The notes beneath the pieces were generated by a model that had not been told where the DNA came from, made no database searches, and saw nothing but the letters and a program-made list of their open reading frames with translations. From the NCBI RefSeq assembly GCF_026151205.1, contig NC_087080.1, positions 6,365,096 through 6,429,095 on the forward strand: a stretch of 64,000 bases of DNA, in the 5' to 3' direction. Each line of letters starts with the position of its first letter. The first letter of the stretch is position 1. The stretch is from Bolinopsis microptera. Its lineage: Eukaryota > Ctenophora > Tentaculata > Lobata > Bolinopsidae. Shown in pieces: positions 58,425-64,000 of this stretch. The position numbers and the translations under genes are program-made.

Positions 58425-59718
58425 ATAGTGCGCGACTGTTAGTTGTCTATGCAAATTTTCGTTAATCACCTAAGCACATAATTGCCCGACCCTATCTTAC
58501 TCTATTGGAATGACGTGTAACCGTTATACGGTCTATATGATAACATTAGCGTACAGTAGTAGAGTTTGTTTCTATAGCAACTTAGCTACCTGTAGCGTCG
58601 TTTAGCAGTTATTTCATCCCCCTTATAGTTTGTTAGCACATGTTGTTTATTTGTCACATGTTGTAGAGCTCAATTACAGTTTTGGCAGTTTCCCACTAAT
58701 TTGCAGTTTATAGTAAACATTATAACTAGTTCACTCTTTACAGTGTTAGTTTAGCAAGTGTTCAGTCACTTTTCTTTAGCTTTAGTGATTGATATTCAAT
58801 AATATTGTATTATCAGAAAAATAATAATAATACGTTGAAGTTCTTTGTTACATAACTAGCCCATAATTTCGGTTCCTGTCTGTTTAGGGCAGTGTAAAGA
58901 TGTGGATACTGGTAGGGAATTGAACCGTATTTGTTTTGACACGTGACCGTGACTCTATATTTTAATTGGCCAATGCTGATTGGTGATACAATGTCACGTG
59001 ATACGTGCGTGTCCCTCAGTCCCTCCCCAGTCCCAACCAGTCCCCACCAGTATTATTATTATTATTATCAAACTGTACACAAATCTGAAGTAATCCTAAA
59101 GATCTGATAAGTCTACAAAGAAGATCGGTAAAAACATATTAAATGGCAATAAACTTAAGAACTAAAACATAAAACGTGTTTGAACATATCTTTGATGCCT
59201 GCCAATTCTACCCTTCTTATTCATCATACTACTACTAACAGCCAAGGCAGTATACTGACTTAAAGTTTAATAGAACGGTGAGCACAGTGTGTGAAGTTCT
59301 GTTGAGTAGCTCCTACTCTGTTACTAGACTAGGTTAACTTGTTCTTATCTTACCAATTGTATTGTGTACTGTGTAGTGTTTTATATCTTTTATAAGCTGT
59401 GTCCCAACTGTGCTTTATGTTGCAAAGTCAGAAAACTACATTCTGTGCCTTACGCACGCCATGTCTTGACACAGACTGCAGGAATGAGGAATGCTGAATT
59501 TTAGCGTGCACTATGTAATGATTTAATGATTCAATTCGTCAAATTATCGTCTATATTATCGTCTATATATCAGTCATATCAGTCATACTTCCGACTAAGT
59601 ACTAGCACACTTCCATCACTGAATTGATAATGATAAATTTCCAACATTGTTCACTAAAGTCGGCTCCCGTCTTTCAAAGGATAGTAGCTTACTTTCGTTA
59701 AATAAACAAATATATTAC
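58425..59718. other. No gene recognised; possible promoter-like patch
   Basis: At 58937-59000 two CACGTGA E-boxes flank inverted and direct CCAAT boxes (TTGGCCAATGCTGATTGG). This cluster looks regulatory, but no gene start was recognised beside it. Confidence 0.35.
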
Positions 59719-60020
59719 CCTGAACCCTGTACCCTGTACCCTGTACCCTGTACCCTGTACCCTGTACCGTGTACCCTGTACCCTGTACCCTGTACCCTGT
59801 ACCCTGTACCCTGTACCCTGTACCCTGTACCGTGTACCCTGTACCCTGTACCCTGTACCCTGTACCCTGTACCCTGTACCCTGTACCCTGTACCCTGTAC
59901 CGTGTACCCTGTACCCTGTACCCTGTACCCTGTACCCTGTACCCTGTACCCTGTACCCTGTACCGTGTACCGTGTACCCTGTACCCTGTACCCTGTACCC
60001 TGTACCCTGTACCCTGTACT
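59719..60020. repeat. 7-bp minisatellite (CCCTGTA)n with higher-order periodicity
   Basis: About 43 units. The variant CCGTGTA occurs at 59767, 59830, 59900, 59963 and 59970, so it recurs every nine or ten units (63, 70, 63 bases). Long frames on both strands here are repeat artefacts. Confidence 0.97.
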
Positions 60021-63000
60021 ACTGTAGAATATACCATGTGATATATAAAGATCTGCTGTTAACGTTTTAATAGAGAATTGAGGTCATTAAGTTGTTAGCC
60101 AGTTCATAGTTTAGTGTAGTGTTGTCATAACAATGTCAAACCACACAGCCGGGGTTTGAACACTATATTTTGCGCCCTCCACAAAGTTGTCTTAACCTTC
60201 GCTTCATCTATCAAGTTGAATGCAGATATAGCCATCTATATTGAAGCTTGGGTTTAATACATCGTATTATTTTTTATGTGACATTTTCCTTGTGTCCACT
60301 TCTCACATCTTAATTTTGTTTGTCAAAGTAATATTCCAAGTCAAACTTCTTCGTTTTTTCCGGAATTTCTACAAATGAGGAAGTAGTATACACTCAAATG
60401 TTTAAAACATGTGTCCACCACCGGTCAGTAAGCATTGTTAATGTCGTGTAATCATGCACGACAATCTTAGTTCGTTTCCAACTACATGTTTTGTCATGGT
60501 TTTTCTAGACTCTAAACTCACGGCCATATACAAAAATATCCAAGTTCCAAAAAAACATTTTCACTTTCTTTCGTCATGCAGCAAAACCGTAGCGTTGAAA
60601 ATTGATAGCGTTGAAAATTGATGACCTAACCTATCAAATTCCCGATAAATCAGCCACATTATCGATCTGGCAAGCAGCATCTACCAGACAAATGCGATAC
60701 TTACACGAAAAGAAAAGCATTTCTGATAGAAAGTGTAGTCTGGCAAGCACTCCTTATACTCCACTTACAATTGCATGGCGTTTTAACTCCGATACATGGT
60801 GTTTTGACTCCGGTACATGGCCGACGCTCTTAGCTCTGGTGGTTTTTGTTGAGCTATTATTTAATTTCACAACTTTAATTTGTCTTGTTTTGTTTGTTTC
60901 GATGGATTTTTAGTGTGACTTTCAGCCGTACCTGGATAAAGTTGTTGTGAAGTTTGTTAGATTAGGCTCGATATCAAGCTGAGTAACTGGATCTAATTTA
61001 ATGAAGTTGTCAGCCAAATACCGGTGATCACCATTCACTAGACGTGTCCTATACTTTTTGTTAAAGTTGTTGCATACTTGATCTCATCATTTATCTTTAT
61101 GAGTCTCGATCAGTGACGAGAAAGAAATTAATAATTATCAACAATGTCCTCACACCTGCTGAGTGTACTTGCCTGGAAACTAATATTTTATCTTGGAACT
61201 ACAACCCACGTTGTAATAACAATGTTTACAGAGCCACTTAGTGTAGTAGATAGTGTGTTTGATATTGTGACTTGGTCGTAACCTAGAGACTAGACAAACA
61301 GAGAACATCAAAAGAAACTGCAGTGTCTCGCAGGACCACTCCGAGTAGCTAACACTAACAGTTTCGTCTCCTCACTAATCTTTAGATGACATTATTATCA
61401 TCTCCTTCTTCATTGCTCCTCTGTTCGTGCAGTTAACGGAGCTGCTTTATACTTCTCATAGAATATTAGCAACTATATTTAATCTTCACTTCCGATGTGA
61501 GATGTTGCTGTCCTTCTTTTTGCTTGTTAGGATTAGTGTCAGAGACAAGAGCGTTTATCTCTATTTTCTGATCAGGTCATTTGTTTTGAAATTTTGGGTC
61601 TTTCCGTGTTCGGAATCGTCAATCATCGATTACGAACTTGATTGCAGCCATGAATGTCCTTTGTTAGTTTCTGTTTGCAAGCAAGAGCAATTGACCAATT
61701 TACCTGCATCAAGTTATACTTTTAACATGTATCACACCCTTTTGCTCGTAGTTGTTACGTACGTGATCCTAATACAAGCCATTAGTGACGCCACAAAGTT
61801 TACACCATCTGCCATTCTACACAATTTTCAGGTTGAAGCAACAATAGCTCAAAGCAGAAGTGTGCCACCCACTATTCTTTTCTTTTCAGCTGCTCATCAC
61901 GTTATTTCGGCAATCATTTCAACGCTTTACTTCCTGACGACTATTATATAGCACAGCTTGTATTTATTCGTCTATTCTAGATTTTGGGCTTTTGACATAA
62001 TCTTATCGCAATATTAAGCTTTTACCGGCCACCTTTTCGGGACCGTCCTATGTTGAGGTTTATGTTTGGGAGTTGGCAGAAATAAACTGGAACAATAACC
62101 TGCCGTGTACGTGTTTGTACATAAAGAGAACTTCTTAAGAATGCCTCAAGCACACGTACTGCTAACAGTTTAATGTTACACTTAGTGATTATATGATCCA
62201 CCTCTTGTGTTTCCTCGGAACTGCTGTACCGGCCTGTACCGGCCAATTAGAGCCTTCTTTATTCTTCTCATGGAATATTAGCAATCATTCTCATTTTGTG
62301 AGATATTCATAGTTATCCATCACTTTTTAGTTGTTAGAATAGAGTTGCAGCCATGTATAATACAATTTATATCTGTTTTCTCATCAGGTCATTTACTAAA
62401 TCTTCGGTGTTTACCAGTTTAAATTCAGTTTCCACACAGATAACAGGGAACCAAATCTGCTTGAGAGGGCTCCCAATTGTTCCGATTATTTTCAAATTTA
62501 CCTTGTTAAGAAAAAATGTTTACTGGGGGAAGAAGTCTGTCGGCAAATCTTCATATTTTCCAAGAACTTGGTTGTTTACTCGCCTTTGGGCCGTGCTGCA
62601 GATTGTCTGCTGAAGTCAATCAAAATCGAATTTCACTTGCCTATCAATTAGACGGAAGCTAGGGACGTTAATATGCTTCACAGTGTACAGAGAACGTGAA
62701 TCGAAGGTTTGATCACAAAAATATTCAGCTCAACTCTTAAGATTAATTCGAACGATAGGGTTTACCGGTTTGTCGAACTAGAGTACGTGTCGAACTTCTT
62801 GATATTGATCCCGGATATTTGTTATTTATAGACAAAGCAGTAAACATAAAACTCATATATCTGCACCTTCATTAAAAGCTGAGATCATCCTTTAAACCTC
62901 AAACGCGATATCAGAAAGCCATACGTATATTACGTATATACGTATCAATGCTTTTCAAACAATTATGATAAATATATCGGACAAAACTGAACGGTAATAA

Positions 63001-64000
63001 AATCATTCCCCGGATTTATAGCTTCAGGAATGTTAGATCTAATCAAGCTTACACGACAACACGGGGCCCGGGGAACACAAGTGCAGCCTCTAAAAACTCA
63101 TTGTATTTACGTGTAAATAACTCGTCTTGCGCCACAGTTCTTGGAGTTATTATAACGTTATATGTAATATATTTAAATTGAATTTATCACATCAGATCCA
63201 GATTTGTCCAGGTCCTTAGTAATCCGTAGTCCTTTCGTTGCTTAGCTGAGTTACTGTAAGGACAAAGATATATTAAGATGATAAGACTATATCAAATTTA
63301 AGTAGGTAATAAGTCTATGTTATAATTGTTTTTTTACATAAATTGTTGCTACAAACGCGTACTATATAGTTGTCTACATGAAAGATTCAAGTTCCGAAGT
63401 AAACTTTCCATTGTTTATATTATATTACACAGAAAGACTGGACCTACTCGTTTGTGCGTCTAAGTCTTTTGTGGGTCCAGTTTTCACGTACCGTTGATCC
63501 CCTCACATTCCTTCTTAGCTAAACTAATTTCAAGGTACCTGTAATTCTGTACGTGGAGGGAGAGAGTTATTTTCTTTGGAGGGCCTGTCTGAATTGGTAT
63601 TGTTTACATCCCCGCGCGTTGTGTGTGTGTGTGTGTGTGGATCTTGTTTGATGATATGGGTACCTTTTTTCGAGGGAGATCTTTTATATTGGCCATGGTC
63701 GTTTGTCTTACACTTATTCGTCTGTTAACTTTTACTTGGTTCATCTTTGCTTGTTTTTGTCCCTATTTCCTTCGCTTGATCTGTGATGATGTAGTGGTAG
63801 ACAAAGTGTATAAGTATTAATGTTCAGCCATTTGCACTCAGTCATTTGTAGAAACTAAATACTAGGTCATCCCACGAGACTTCGTCTAATGCGCTTCTAT
63901 TCCCTTTCCTCCCTTCTGCTTTAGACACACAATCCTGGTTTATGCTACCTTGACCTTCCCTCTGTCATCTACAGGTTCTGTTTCCTGACCCAGTTTATAG
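60021..64000. other. No gene recognised; local duplication and a dispersed motif
   Basis: A frame at 61427-61951 opens at GTG and encodes hydrophobic stretches with no recognised family. Parts of 61440-61610 and 62255-62410 are diverged copies of each other. A (GT)n tract is at 63617-63639. The 62772-62795 motif is shared with 5861-5955. Confidence 0.4.

Noticed and set aside
58124-58469. Tyrosine/proline-rich frames of 85-98 codons, also at 52413-52727 and 16005-16309
   Set aside because: Produced by the AAAGGGGGTATAATAGT repeat and flanking parts of module B; the reading differs between copies.
59647-60041. Open frames of over 100 codons on both strands
   Set aside because: They are translations of the 7-bp minisatellite and have no non-repeat content of note.
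61427-61951. 174-codon hydrophobic frame
   Set aside because: Opens at GTG; the first ATG leaves about 149 codons with hydrophobic runs but no recognised membrane-protein family or splice signals.

Overview
The window is AT-rich, repeat-dense and gene-poor nuclear DNA from a multicellular animal. The metazoan signs are an arrestin-domain (ARRDC/alpha-arrestin) terminal exon with a PPxY tail, a PAN/apple plus sushi/CCP secreted or surface protein, secreted proteins with a divergent TSP1-like segment, a dead reverse-transcriptase relic and CCCTAA-type motifs. An invertebrate, possibly a non-bilaterian such as a cnidarian or sponge, fits this mix, but the sequence alone does not fix the taxon. 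I see no prokaryotic operon, CRISPR, rRNA gene or convincing tRNA gene.

Layout. 1-5.8 kb: terminal exon of an ARRDC-type gene on the + strand, with 3'UTR and poly(A) signal. 10.0-13.3 kb: a minus-strand cluster of three related secreted-protein genes, two with full-length ORFs and one broken. 14.2-16.3 kb: a composite of three repeat modules, here called A, C and B. 17.2-17.7 kb: a long 11-bp minisatellite. 22.9-23.7 kb: a degenerate retroelement C-terminus on the minus strand. 26.6-36.5 kb: a very large inverted repeat whose arms are tandem arrays of a 184/195-bp satellite around a 0.6-kb spacer. 37.8-43.9 kb: a tandem duplication of about 3.4 kb carrying a PAN-CCP gene pair on the minus strand. 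One copy is apparently intact and the other has a 7-bp insertion in the signal-peptide region. 45.3-50.0 kb: a 4.68-kb foldback element with matching termini and an 8-bp target-site duplication, its arms studded with the palindrome AAGCGCTTATAAGCGCTT. 52.4-58.4 kb: a 6-kb composite inverted repeat built from A, B and C modules. 59.7-60.0 kb: a (CCCTGTA)n minisatellite. The rest has no gene I can support.

The main message is structural. Three foldback or inverted-repeat systems of 4.7 to 9.8 kb lie within 32 kb, along with several smaller hairpin (MITE-like) elements. None contains a recognisable transposase, so all look non-autonomous. The host genes seen are cell-surface, secreted or trafficking proteins and do not form one pathway.
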